From Chara braunii (taxonomy: Eukaryota; Streptophyta; Charophyceae; Charales; Characeae): a stretch of 64,000 nucleotides of DNA. The translations under genes and the position numbers were made by a program. Location of the stretch: positions 1,927,613-1,991,612 of the forward strand of contig BFEA01000112.1 in the NCBI GenBank assembly GCA_003427395.1. The letters run 5' to 3'. Under the pieces are notes generated by a model. That model worked only from the letters and a program-made list of their open reading frames with translations. It made no database searches and was not told the origin of the DNA. Below are positions 9,999 to 19,176 of the stretch, piece after piece; the stretch's first letter is position 1; every line of letters starts with the position of its first letter.

Positions 9999-10706
9999 CT
10001 AGGTAGTTGTCATGTCGGAGACTTTGGCAAACTTTTTCATCCTCTGTTGAATTTCTTCCATGTTGCGATGCGTAGCCTCCACTAGAATTGTGAGATCATC
10101 CGTGAAAAGGGAGCACACTGGGATTGCATCCTCTGAAATGTGTGTGACATGGATTCTGGTGATGTTTTTATTTTCCCTGAGGTTGGCAGTTAGTGCCTCC
10201 ATAATGACCAAAAAAAGGAAGGGGGTTATAGGGTCCCCCTGGCGGACTGACCGCTTCAGGCGTAAGGATGGCGTCAGGCATCCGTTGACTTGGACATAGG
10301 TAGTTGCATTTTGGTGCAGGATTTGTATCCAGCGTCTGAAATCTGGTCCAAAGTTCATCTTTTTCAGACATTTGTCAAGGAACAACCAATCCACATGGTC
10401 GTAAGCCTTTTCAAAATCAATGAACACCAATGCTGCGTTTTGTCAGGAGTGTCTTGTGAGTTGGAGTACTTCGTGGATTAACAGAATGTTCTCTTGTATA
10501 TTTCTATATTCCATGAAGCCGGTTTGGGAAGGATGGATGATAGTTTCCATTACCGGGATCATTCTGTCAGTCAAGGTGTTGGACAACATTTTTATCCCTT
10601 GTCCCACCCTTTCTCCCATCTCTCCTATGGGCCAAACTTCTTCGTAGAAATCCATGACATCTTGGCTTAGAAAGTACCACGTGGTTTCCCGAAATTCCTT
10701 AGGCAC
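9999..10706 (-). pseudogene. LINE-1 reverse transcriptase fragment
   Basis: Two frames (10443-10706, then 9999-10430) cover most of the RT palm. Visible motifs are LTDRMIPVMETIIHPSQTGF, FIDFEKAYDHVDW (motif A region), SVRQGDPITPFLF (motif B) and the catalytic box as FTDDLTIL (motif C), with both aspartates kept. A frame change near 10435 separates the two parts, so no single intact RT is encoded. Sequence upstream of 10706 is not LINE. Confidence 0.8.
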
Positions 10707-10739
10707 TCAACATTATTGTTGTCAGATTCATCCATGTCT

Positions 10740-10835
10740 GGCTTTTTTTTTTTTTTTTTTAAAGACAGAGGCTCCGTCTATTGGTGGGGAGCAGCACCTG
10801 TTGGAAACCGGATCCAGTGTTCCATTTACAAGGAG
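10740..10835 (-). mobile_element. SINE-A retroposon, copy 7
   Basis: A T-run (10743-10760) is followed by the inverted core (GAGGCTCCGTCTATTGGTGG, GGAGCAGCACCTGTTGGAAA, ending AGTGTTCCATTTAC). Only a short residual stem (AGAC/GTCT) lies where the hairpin would be. Confidence 0.6.
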
Positions 10836-12920
10836 TTTAGATAAAATTATGGAAAGAGCTTAGAACAAAAGGCTTGTAGATTCTGAACTCCACCAGCAAA
10901 AAAAAAAAAAAAAACTCCACCAGCATTGATTGCCCAGAGAGAGCCCCTGGGATTAACTGAGTGGACTGCTTCTGACTAAGTAAAGGGCTGCTATTGGTGG
11001 CGTGAAGATTACAACAGAGTCACCCCGGCCCCCGGAGGGGCACCGAGAGCCTGGGGTGTTTTGCCATCTCTTATTGTGAGTGGATAAGGGGAGTACTTCC
11101 TCGGAGGGCATCAAGATGTTGGAAAGCAAATCTGTCATGGACAGCTACCCAATCCTCTAATCACTCAGTGGTCCCACAAGCAATCATTTTCGAAGATGCA
11201 AGGTGTCATCACACATCAGACATCGCAACAACATCAGAACTCCTACCATGCTAACAGCGGATCAAAGTGACAAGCAATGATGATGTCCAGGCAAAAACGA
11301 CAAACATATATTTCCATCCGAGCTGGTTTATCCCATACACACAAAAGAGGGAGGACTGAGACAGAATGAGAGAGACATCATACTAGGACCAATATTGAAA
11401 CAAAGATGCCGAAGGGAAATGAGAGCGAGTCGCTCGAGCCGAGATCAAAACTTATATACAAAACGAAAGAAAAAGACAAAGAAAATTGCAAATCCACGTT
11501 CATCAACCTCAGCTCTCTCTTCCTCTCTCTCTCTCTCTCTCCGATGCGGAAAGTCCATCGTCACGCACCAACCCACGAAGTCGTCACCCCGCTTAGTCCT
11601 CCTGCACCCGTCAGGTTCGCCCGCGCGCTACAGTCCGTCATAGCCCCACGCGTCAACCCCGAGCATTCGGCACCAGCTCGTCGGGTCGTCCGACTCCCAC
11701 TTCAACTTACCTCTTACTTCGCTCGTGAGCCGACCCTCACTGATCGCGCTACCCCGAGCTTCCAGGAACTGGTTAAGAGAGCTATCTAATCACGCAACCG
11801 AAATTTATAGCGTGCATGCAAGGGCGAAGAACACGGAATGGCAAGGACTTAGAAAGGAGATTAAGAGCGGGAGCGCCTACGTTCTGCATGGGCAGACCGC
11901 GGCGTGGGGGACGTAGCCACCCTCCGCGCATCGATCCGATCATGCAGCCCACGGGCTAGACCGCCCAACAAAAAGGAAAGGAGAGGGTGGGAAAGACGAA
12001 GCTCAAGAAAAGAGATACAGTTACAATCATGGCGCCTGCCCAAAAATTGCAGTTACACACGAGATTAAGGGCGCCGACTAATCATAGCTCCGCTGCAGCC
12101 GCAAAAAGAAGCGCGCAAGAAAAACAATGCGCGGCAAAAGAAATCCCGAATTCCTAAATTCCTAAATTCCTAAATTCCTAAACTTATTGCAAAAGGAACT
12201 TTTAATAAAACGCAAATTCCGAAAAGAAAGTCCAAAATTCCAAGAGCCATCGAGGGCTCGACAAGATTCGAAAAAGAAATTAAAAAAGAAGCAAAAACTT
12301 CCCGCACGACCTCCGCGCCTAAAACCCAACAACAGAACAAGAAAGAAGCGACGTCAAACATTATTAATCGCACCCTTGTCGGCGCGACAGCCACTCAATC
12401 GGCCATCTCGGGATTTGCCCGGCCCTGAACCCAGCCATCCGAAAAGAAGCGACGCAAAAAGACGAAGAAGCGAGGACACCGATGCAATTTCCCTTCGATC
12501 CCGATCTCCCGTAATTGGCCCATCCTTCCCATCTTAGGACCCCTCATCGCTATCGCGCAGAAGATCGCGTGGAACAGAAATTGGTTCGTCACAGGACAGC
12601 GGAAGGTTGAAAGCCGCCCTCGGAAGAGTACGACTATATCATAGCAGATGGGACTGTTGGCTACACTCCCCTTGGTACAGGGGCTAAAAGGGGGGAAAAC
12701 CTCACCTTTCACTCTGCAAAGACTCCCTACGGCCGCAGCCGGCACCAACCTCACTACTCCCTGTCATCAGCAAACACAAAAGGCCCCAAAACCCTGCCAT
12801 CTCAAGTCAGGTACCCCTGCCCTCACCATGCCTCGGGGGGACAGGCAACAGGAAGGACAGTGAACTCTGCCAGCATATGTCAGTTGTCCAAACATTTGTC
12901 AGTCATTGATATGTCCTGTA
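10836..12920. other. Unassigned stretch, no recognisable gene
   Basis: I see no element or gene I can name. Notable minor items are a CT run at 11513-11541, a four-fold AAATTCCT repeat at about 12150-12180, and a GC-rich block at 11570-11760. Open frames on both strands (for example 11406-11789 plus, 12395-12754 minus) show no recognisable domain. Confidence 0.4.
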
Positions 12921-12924
12921 ATAT

Positions 12925-13075
12925 GAGGAACGCTGGACCCGGTTTCTAGCAGGTGCAGCTCCCCACCAATAGATGGAGCCTTCAACCGGGGACCCACTTA
13001 GGGAGGATGCTCTTATCACCTCCCTAAGTGGTATCCGCGACTCGAAGTTCCAAAAAAAAAAAAAAAAAAAAAGGA
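12925..13075 (+). mobile_element. SINE-A retroposon, copy 8, best hairpin
   Basis: Core at 12930-12982, then the arms CCACTTAGGGAGG (12994-13006) and CCTCCCTAAGTGG (13019-13031), 13 perfect pairs, around the loop ATGCTCTTATCA (13007-13018). A 20-base spacer and an A-run (13053-13072) follow. This is the cleanest example of the family's 3' end: core, spacer, hairpin, spacer, A-tail. Confidence 0.75.
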
Positions 13076-13313
13076 ATTCACAAAAGTTGCGAGGGTAACT
13101 TAGCAAAAAAGAAATACAACTCGAAGATGGATTCACGGACACAAGCCAGCCATAATATTCCACCAAAGACAAGCCCATCCAATTGCGTTTCCGAAACCAT
13201 AGCAAAAGCATTGCATACAACCCCATGCCCGTAAGCTCGCGCGTCGCAGTGATTCGCAGTGATTCGTTTAGGTTTGTTACATGCGTAGTGCGGCGAGACC
13301 CTTACGCAACTCA

Positions 13314-13432
13314 GAGCATACTCGCACTGGGACATTCATGGATGTATATGAGTGGTTATGTGACCGCCTGAATGCCCCTGACTGCAATTACGTCCACAGA
13401 GAAGTGGGAAAAGTCCTAGTGTGAGTATGCCT
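13314..13432. mobile_element. MITE, family M2
   Basis: The left end GAGCATACTCGCACTGGGAC is matched inverted by AAGTCCTAGTGTGAGTATGC at the right end, 119 bp in all. The middle carries a family-like 'ACTGCAATTACGTCC' segment. Confidence 0.7.
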
Positions 13433-13502
13433 TGAGCAAGGTTTGCTAAATTCCCACTAAAGCTAAAAAACTCCAGAAGGATGGGGCATCGTATGCCCTT
13501 GG

Positions 13503-13615
13503 GAGGCACAGACACTGGCCAAATGCACAAAAGACAAAAGTTGTGGCCTTGCATCTTTCAATGTTCTAGCCGAAAGTTCATTCTCTTTTTGCACATTTGG
13601 TGAGTGGTGCGTCCA
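13503..13615. mobile_element. MITE-like element, family M3
   Basis: The interior is shared with other M3 copies: GCACAAAAGACAAAAGTTGT, TGTTCTAGCCGAAAGTTCAT, then TTTTTGCACATTTGGTGAGT. The right end resembles the M3 terminus; the left end is less clear. Related copies are at 16187-16303, 21290-21408, 35602-35722 and 41544-41667. Confidence 0.55.
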
Positions 13616-13815
13616 GGCCGTTTGTGCCCCCAGAGCCAGCAGCCAAAGGGTATCAGACCGCCCTTCACCATCTGAGGTGGGAGCCAATTGAAGGCATAAT
13701 GACACCAACTTCTTAAACCACCAGTACTTGGCCCAGCTATCGGCCGCGGAAAAAAAATAGAGTAGAAACGTTTCTAGTTGGATGAATTTGGGCGCTCCTG
13801 TAGTGGCCCGTACGT

Positions 13816-13857
13816 TTCCTAAAATTGCGTAGCGTTAACGCTACGCAATTTTAGGAA
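13816..13857. repeat. Perfect 42 bp palindrome
   Basis: The two 21-base arms are exact inverse complements with no loop; the centre is GTTAAC. Beyond them, CCCGTAC on the left and GTACGGG on the right extend the symmetry after a 2-base bulge. It could form a cruciform in DNA or a strong hairpin in RNA. Confidence 0.85.
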
Positions 13858-13915
13858 GTACGGGTGGTTTAACATATTTTCTTTATGGACGTAGTTGTGG
13901 TCAGATTCATCTGCG

Positions 13916-14081
13916 TATGGCCGCAAATGCAGCCAGATACATATGCGATTGAGATAGTGTGGGTACGCCCAGAGCAGCAGTGCGGCGTATGGCCGCGAAT
14001 GCAGCCAGATACATATGCAATTGAGATGGTGTGGGTGCCCTGCGATTGAGATAGTGTGGGTACGCCCAGAGCAGTAGTGCG
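13916..14081. repeat. Short tandem duplication with M2-like wording
   Basis: TATGGCCGCAAATGCAGCCA (13916) is repeated as TATGGCCGCGAATGCAGCCA (13987). Each is followed by GATACATATGC and a GAT(T)GAGATAGTGTGGGT segment, with a third partial unit at 14041-14081. The words GGCC, CAGCCAGATACAT are shared with M2 interiors. Confidence 0.6.
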
Positions 14082-14129
14082 GCCTCCCCCCCCCCAAAGA
14101 AAAAGGGGAAGGAAAAGAAACACTGGCGC

Positions 14130-14890
14130 CCTTGGCAAATGGTCAGTCATTGGCCTCATGTACCTCCCTGGGCAAGCTTGGCACCTGCCACCTAGAGATA
14201 GGCCATTGATTCCCCTGAGCAGCAACTGCTGATGTTCACAGGGGGAGGGGACCGGAGGGGAGGCACAGCGACTGGCCCATCCAAGTGGTCCTTTTTTTTT
14301 CGGGGGAAACTACGCGGGAGTCACAAAAATGAGTTATAATTGCACTATGGGCCAAGATACAGTTTCAAACTGCGGTTTGGGCAATGTATACAACCAAGCT
14401 TTCTGGCCAGGTAGGGTGCCCGAAGTGCAATTGCAAACTGTATCTTGGCCCATAGTGCAATTATAACTCGTTCTTGTGACTCTACCTTTTTTTGGTGGTC
14501 CTGATGCCGCATTCAGCAGACACCGCTGATGTTCGAGGGGGAGGGGATCGGAGGGGAGGCACAGCAATTGGCCCATTGAAGAAGCTCGGTCCCTATGCTG
14601 GCGTCTGACCCCTGGCCAGGGGGTCAGCCGACCTGCTGTAGCAGGGATCGCACCGGCTGGTGGGTGCAGCAGCTCTCGCATGTTCCCTCGTTGGAGGCTT
14701 GAACACTTATGTGGCTGCTGACCCCTGGCCGGTATAGCCCACCTGCTGTACCGGGGATGGCGCCTGCTGGTGGGTGCAGCAGCTCCCTCATGTTCCCTCG
14801 TTGGAGGCTCGGATGTGGATATGGCTGCTACGAGGAGCGCCCTAATAATATAATGACAAATTTTGACAATTCAAAAAAAAACGAAGGCCT
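14130..14890 (+). mobile_element. S2 SINE cluster, interrupted by an M1 MITE
   Basis: Bodies of the S2 SINE family are present in at least two partial copies: GGGCAAGCTTGGCACCTG, GAGATAGGCCATTGATTCCC, repeated CTGATGTTC...GGCACAGC segments, repeated TGGTGGGTGCAGCAGCTC units, and the 3' end AATAATATAATGACAAAT (about 14842-14860). An M1 MITE (14302-14487) sits in the middle. The tRNA-like head is not preserved. Confidence 0.55.
14302..14487. mobile_element. MITE, family M1
   Basis: Left end GGGGGAAACTACGCGGGAGT; the inner inverted pair GAGTTATAATTGCACTATGG is at about 14330 and its inverse at about 14450-14470; the right end is TGTGACTCTACC. The centre GCTTTCTGGCCAGGTAGGG is nearly identical to the copy at 118-313. 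Confidence 0.75.
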
Positions 14891-14986
14891 CAAAGGCCGT
14901 CCTGTCCAGATTCCACAGGTAATTGAATTGGTTGGGCCTTTTTAGAAACAAAACAAACGGTCAGCAAATTGGCAGCTGATACTTAC

Positions 14987-15146
14987 CTCCTCTGTGATTG
15001 AAAACTAGGCAGAATCCCGGCAGAGTTGCGGGAACAGACCTGCTTGGCCTCACCCCCCTTCTTCTCAAGACCGTCATCGACATGTTGGCTCCATATGCGA
15101 ACATCCAACACGACCGCTCTTTCTGCCCCTTGCTCCCATCCGCCAT
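14987..15146 (-). CDS. Gamma-glutamylcyclotransferase-like protein, first coding exon (partial)
   Basis: The minus-strand translation contains WMFAYGANMSMTVLRRRG, then P-x5-PATLPGFCLVFNHRGG. This is the N-terminal pattern of the GGCT-like (AIG2/BtrG) fold, where FAYGSNM binds substrate; here Ser is Ala (FAYGANM). Family members act on gamma-glutamyl compounds in glutathione turnover. The frame is followed by GTAAGT (14986-14981), a canonical 5' splice site right after HRGG, so this is an exon. I chose ATG at 15146-15144 for its ATATGGCG context, giving 53 codons plus one base. The same frame is open up to 15977 through an acidic run encoded by GAG triplets (about 15212-15244), so the start could lie further upstream. 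I could not find exon 2, and the family's catalytic acid would lie there. The cyclotransferase assignment is fairly secure; activity is unknown. Confidence 0.65.
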
Positions 15147-15211
15147 ATCAACATTGCCCAAGGACGCTTCCTGTAGCTCCCCCGCATATCCTTTCTCCTG
15201 CCGCATCCCCT

Positions 15212-15250
15212 GCTCCTCCTCCTCCTCCTCCTCCTCCTCCTCCTCCTGCT
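15212..15250. repeat. CTC/GAG triplet run
   Basis: Eleven or so consecutive CTC triplets (GAG on the minus strand). It lies just upstream of, or within, the 5' end of the cyclotransferase-like exon, and would encode a poly-glutamate run if translated on the minus strand. Confidence 0.7.
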
Positions 15251-16186
15251 GCTCCTCCTTCAACTCCATACCTTGTGCACCCTCCTCTCTCCCATCCTCA
15301 TCCACGCGAGCCGTCTGCCATCGCCAGACTACCATGGGCGAGGCCATGGGCGGACGACCAGGCTTGCTCGTCTGGCCATGCGCCTGAGGACAACTCAGCC
15401 GAAGGGCAGCAGCCGCGGGCGAAGACGTGGCACGTCGAGGATATGACGGGCACAAGCCACATCCAGCGCACCAAGATCCGCTGGGCCACGTGCAATGCAC
15501 CTGGACTAGGGAACTGGATAGGGTTTGTTGAGGTAGAGCCGTCTGCATCATCAGGCCGCCGCAAATGGCGTCGCCGCACGGCACGCGAAAGGGAAAACGA
15601 AACGAGTTTTTTTTTTTTTTTTTTGAGTTTGACTTCCCAGAAAAGACATATTGATTCATTCGTTTACTGCAAATACTATCGAATGCACTTTGCCACCAGG
15701 TGTGGACAGATGCACTCTTGTTTTTTTCGCTTCGTGTGCCGTGCGGCGAGGCCCAAGACCGGCCGGCTACCGTGCCACCCAAGCAACAACGCAGTGTCGC
15801 GAGCCCAATGGACTGTGGAAAAGTCGTCGGTGGCGAGCAACTGGCATAAGCCGGCGGCTTCTCTCTCAAGACCAGGGAGAGGTGCCGCCACGTCAGCACC
15901 TCGTCGTACGTCGACAGCCCCATCCGATCCACGTGGCGCCCAGCAGCAGCAGCACAGTTGGCGGAGGCGTTCGCCATCTCTCTCCAGGAATGCTCTCCTC
16001 ACTGGTGCTCTTCAGGCGACGGTATCTGATCTCTATCGCCGACGACAGGACGTGGACGCCAACGTGGCATCCACATGGCAGCCAGCGGCGCCTCGCGCCT
16101 GCCAATGGACTCGGTCTCATCCCCTGCAGAGCGTTTCGCGCGCTTCGCTCCCACTTTATGCACGCGATATCCTTGGGGGAGAGGGC

Positions 16187-16303
16187 ATTGCCACACGAGT
16201 GTCAAAATGTGCAAAATGAGAATGAACTCCCCGCTAGAACATGGCCAGATGCACCCGTCACATTTTTGTCTTTTTCACATTTCAAGAGTGGTGTGGCAAG
16301 GCC
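16187..16303. mobile_element. MITE, family M3
   Basis: The left side (GCCACACGAGTGTCAAAATG) and right side (CACATTTCAAGAGTGGTGTG followed by GC) are inverted partners. The interior resembles other M3 copies (GAATGAACTCCCCGCTAGAA, TTTTTGTCTTTTTCACATTT). It lies upstream of the cyclotransferase-like exon on that gene's 5' side. Confidence 0.6.
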
Positions 16304-16521
16304 CAGAATCTCGCGGGAGTTCGCCGTCTACCAAAAGAAGCTGGCAAAGGGGCTCGCCACACAGCCTTTCGAATGAAGGCCTTTTCTTTTTTCTTTTTTT
16401 CTTTTTTTTTTCTTTTTGAATGAAGGCCTTTTTTTTTTTTTTTTAAGCTATGTTCTTCTATCATCGGACTAACCAGCCCAAGGTAAATTCAATCTTGTGT
16501 CTAATCTGACACCGGGGGACA

Positions 16522-16675
16522 GGTCACACTAGAAAAGCGGATAGGATTGAAGACCTGAATCTGGTCGTGTTTGTGGAAAGGTGCAGAATGTCCAGATTGA
16601 ACTGCTTTTCTGCATGTCCTCTTAAACCACGTCCAGATTCAGGATATTTATCCAATCCCCTCCGCTAGTGGGACC
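16522..16675. mobile_element. MITE, family M5, 154 bp
   Basis: The ends GGTCACACTAGAAAAGCGGA and (inverted) TCCGCTAGTGGGACC, with inner inverted pair GACCTGAATCTGG / CCAGATTCAGG. A second copy at 43702-43855 has the same length. No coding capacity. Confidence 0.7.
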
Positions 16676-17639
16676 TCGCTCCCCGTGGCCTTTTCTTTTT
16701 TCTTTTTTTGGAAGAATCATTAGCTTTTATTACAAATGAAAGGAGGCCGGGAATTCCTCACAAACAACACCGAAGATATGACCAATAACACCAATTGGGC
16801 TGTAGCTGGAAAAAAACGGGTCCAGCTTCCCTTCCTTTCACTGGTCTATCCTCATCTTCCAAAACCCCTTGAAGCTCAAAGTAATTTCGTGTAGAAACAA
16901 GGCACCATCCTACTTGGTGCTAAAGTTCAGTCTGTGCCAACTAGCAGATCATTGCAGTGTTGCTCCTGGATACTAAACTACTATCGAACCGTGCTCAGTT
17001 GCCTAAATAGGCAATGTTACTTTCCGCCAGCATCCAAGTAAACGGCTAAGCCTTTAGAAACTAAAAACTACCTATAGGTTCAATGACCAGGAGCTGGGCA
17101 AGAAGAATAAGCAGTTGCAGTAAACTTTTCAGAAGTAGCCTGGGCCCCAGAACTCAGCCCCAGGCAACGCAGACCTGAGTTGGTCTGCGCTGGGCTGTGT
17201 GACCAAGACACGCCCAGGCCTGAGTCTGTCACGTTTGGCAGGAAATTCAAGGGTCAAAGTCAACTGTAGAGTCAAAGGTACCNCACCCAGGCCCTTGGTT
17301 GGATACACTCACTTGTTGTGCGCAGGTACCCAGACAAGCATCCAGGCCGGAGGGAATTCGGTTTCAGACCAATCTGGGCCTTAGTTTGTATCGAGATCTG
17401 GACGGCTGAGGGTGGTAGCATCCGGGGCCCAGACCCCGAGTCAACGCTACATAAGCGCTGACTTTCCTGGCTTTGACATTCATTCAGTCTTGCGTCAATG
17501 CTGACTTCACGCGTTGACAACGTGACGCTGGGTGGACGAGGCGACGCTGGTGGGCGCTGGCTTTGTGCTGGCACTTGGGAGATTACAGCAACGCACTGCT
17601 AGTTGGGCATGGTGGCTGGCTGGCCATTGTCTTGAAGGC

Positions 17640-18715
17640 ATGCCGACGTGGCAGCTGCCACGCATTGCTGCTGATGTGGCCGCTGCCACTTGTTCTATCT
17701 TCTGACGTGGCTGGGCTACATGAACGGGACTGCTGTTTTGATTCATCGTCACTCGGGAGGAGATCATGACTGTGGGATGATTGTGAACACGTAACTGGTT
17801 ATCTTGAGGTCGACATAGCTCCAATACGCTGATGAGGGTCTGATAGATGTGCCACGTGGCACACTGGAACAAAACTTTAGATGTGTGTTCAGACTATTGA
17901 TCATTTGAGGTGGTGATTGAGGAGGGAGCCCGAAGCAGGAGTGAGCCATGTTATTTATTCCTCTCCTTTGTCTAATCTCCCTCCTCTCTCCTTCGTCTGT
18001 GTATGATTATCCCATCTCATTCTATTTGGACACGATTCTGATTATTGATAATCATTAGCGGGTTGGCATTCATCTGGGCTTGCATTGTTGACAAGTGTCT
18101 TCACGATCTGGGTTCATTGCAATTTGGTATTGGACCAATACTCCTGACAACGACGACGACGCACGCGCGTGCGCCAGCTGGCGCCAGGTAAGATGCGCGC
18201 GGGCCAAAGGTGATGATAACCGGCATTGATATTGACGACGACCGCCGGAGTTGCTGACGTGGTAGAGACTTCATTGGCGAGAGAAGATCCTGACGTGGCT
18301 GCTGACGTGGCATTAGGAACCGCGACCGAGAGTTACCACGTGCCAGCCTGGATCGCGATAATGAAGTAGCATCACGATCCCTTGCTGACGTGGCATATCA
18401 TGTGCCGCGTCTGAAGACCTGGTTGTTGGTGATTGTTGACGTGGCATTCTCACGCTGCATTAGCAGCTTATGTGCGACCAGGTCTGTTACAGAAGCTGAC
18501 GTGGCTTTTGGGAAAATCGGGACTGGTTGTTGACGTGGCAGGGAAGAAGTCATCACACTTGTCTTCTTGAGGTGTTGATTTCCTACTAACGTGGCATCGG
18601 TCTCCATTGGCTAACGTGGCATTGTCCGATTGGTTGGAACGACAACGGTATCACGATACAACGTGTGGAAGTGGCACATGGGAAGGACGGAGCACACATT
18701 TGCTGACGTGGCAGG
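17640..18715 (+). promoter_or_regulatory. Array of TGACGTGG motifs in LTR and leader
   Basis: Nine exact TGACGTGG words, all in the same orientation, start at 17703, 18255, 18291, 18303, 18386, 18437, 18497, 18531 and 18704. Variants (CGACGTGGC, TAACGTGGCA at 18588 and 18612) and the palindrome GCCACGTGGC near 17851 add to the array. Most continue as TGACGTGGCA/T. The ACGT core with this flank is the known binding word of plant bZIP factors (hybrid C/G-box). The array spans an LTR end and the leader before gag; a regulatory role is inferred. Confidence 0.5.
18125..18136 (+). other. LTR end and degenerate primer-binding site
   Basis: TTGCA, then ATT, then TGGTATTGGACC. The same layout (TTGCA-ATT-TGGTATCAGAGC) occurs at 23496-23515 with an intact initiator-Met-tRNA site. 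I read this as the 3' edge of a left LTR (ending at 18121) plus a decayed primer site for the element whose gag follows at 19177. The LTR's left boundary is not clear to me. Confidence 0.45.
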
Positions 18716-19176
18716 ATCTGCTATGTTAGCACTCCAGGGATGACACGAGGCAGGCAGGTGGTTGTCAAGTAAGAGAAGCACTCGGAAGACGACGGTGGTA
18801 CGATTGATTGAATGACTGACTAGATAGATGTAGTGCCAGCTATCAAGGAGGGTGCATTATCGCATTGACACCTAGATGACTCAGCGGAAAGAAAAAGGGT
18901 GCTTACAAATTGATTGTTGTTGTTGTTGGCATACTTACCTTGTCGTTTGTTGTGTTGTGGTGTTGTGCGTACTTACTTGTGTGTTGTATCTGATCATACG
19001 GGCCTGACGTAGTACCCGTACACTCTTGTTTAGGACGTCATCACACAGACGAACAAAGAATAACAAAAGTCAGAAGTAGAAATAGTTGTAATTATTTTTT
19101 CCTTCGGCCATCGAAATCCTTTCTGTTGTAGAATAGTGCGGTCGTAGAATTTATTATTATTAATTGATTATTTATT

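Larger units (their letters stand above)
7390..10706 (-). mobile_element. 5'-truncated LINE (LINE-1) with SINE insertion
   Basis: Minus-strand frames read in order as a reverse-transcriptase palm (10706-9999), a linker (9926-9780 and 9307-9072), and a long C-terminal part with a zf-RVT-like segment (8958-7390). The N-terminal endonuclease is missing, as expected for a 5'-truncated target-primed copy; the break near 10707 abuts another SINE-A. The copy is decayed by a frame change near 10435, a 464 bp SINE-A insertion at 9308-9771, and stops between the C-terminal pieces. The same family recurs on the other strand at 24.4-29.6 kb. Plant LINEs often carry such a zf-RVT tail. Confidence 0.75.

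Noticed and set aside
15026-16219. 397-codon plus-strand frame
   Set aside because: It overlaps the cyclotransferase-like exon in antisense, begins with a poly-proline run from CTC triplets, and crosses a T-run and an M3 element. Open by composition; no domain seen.
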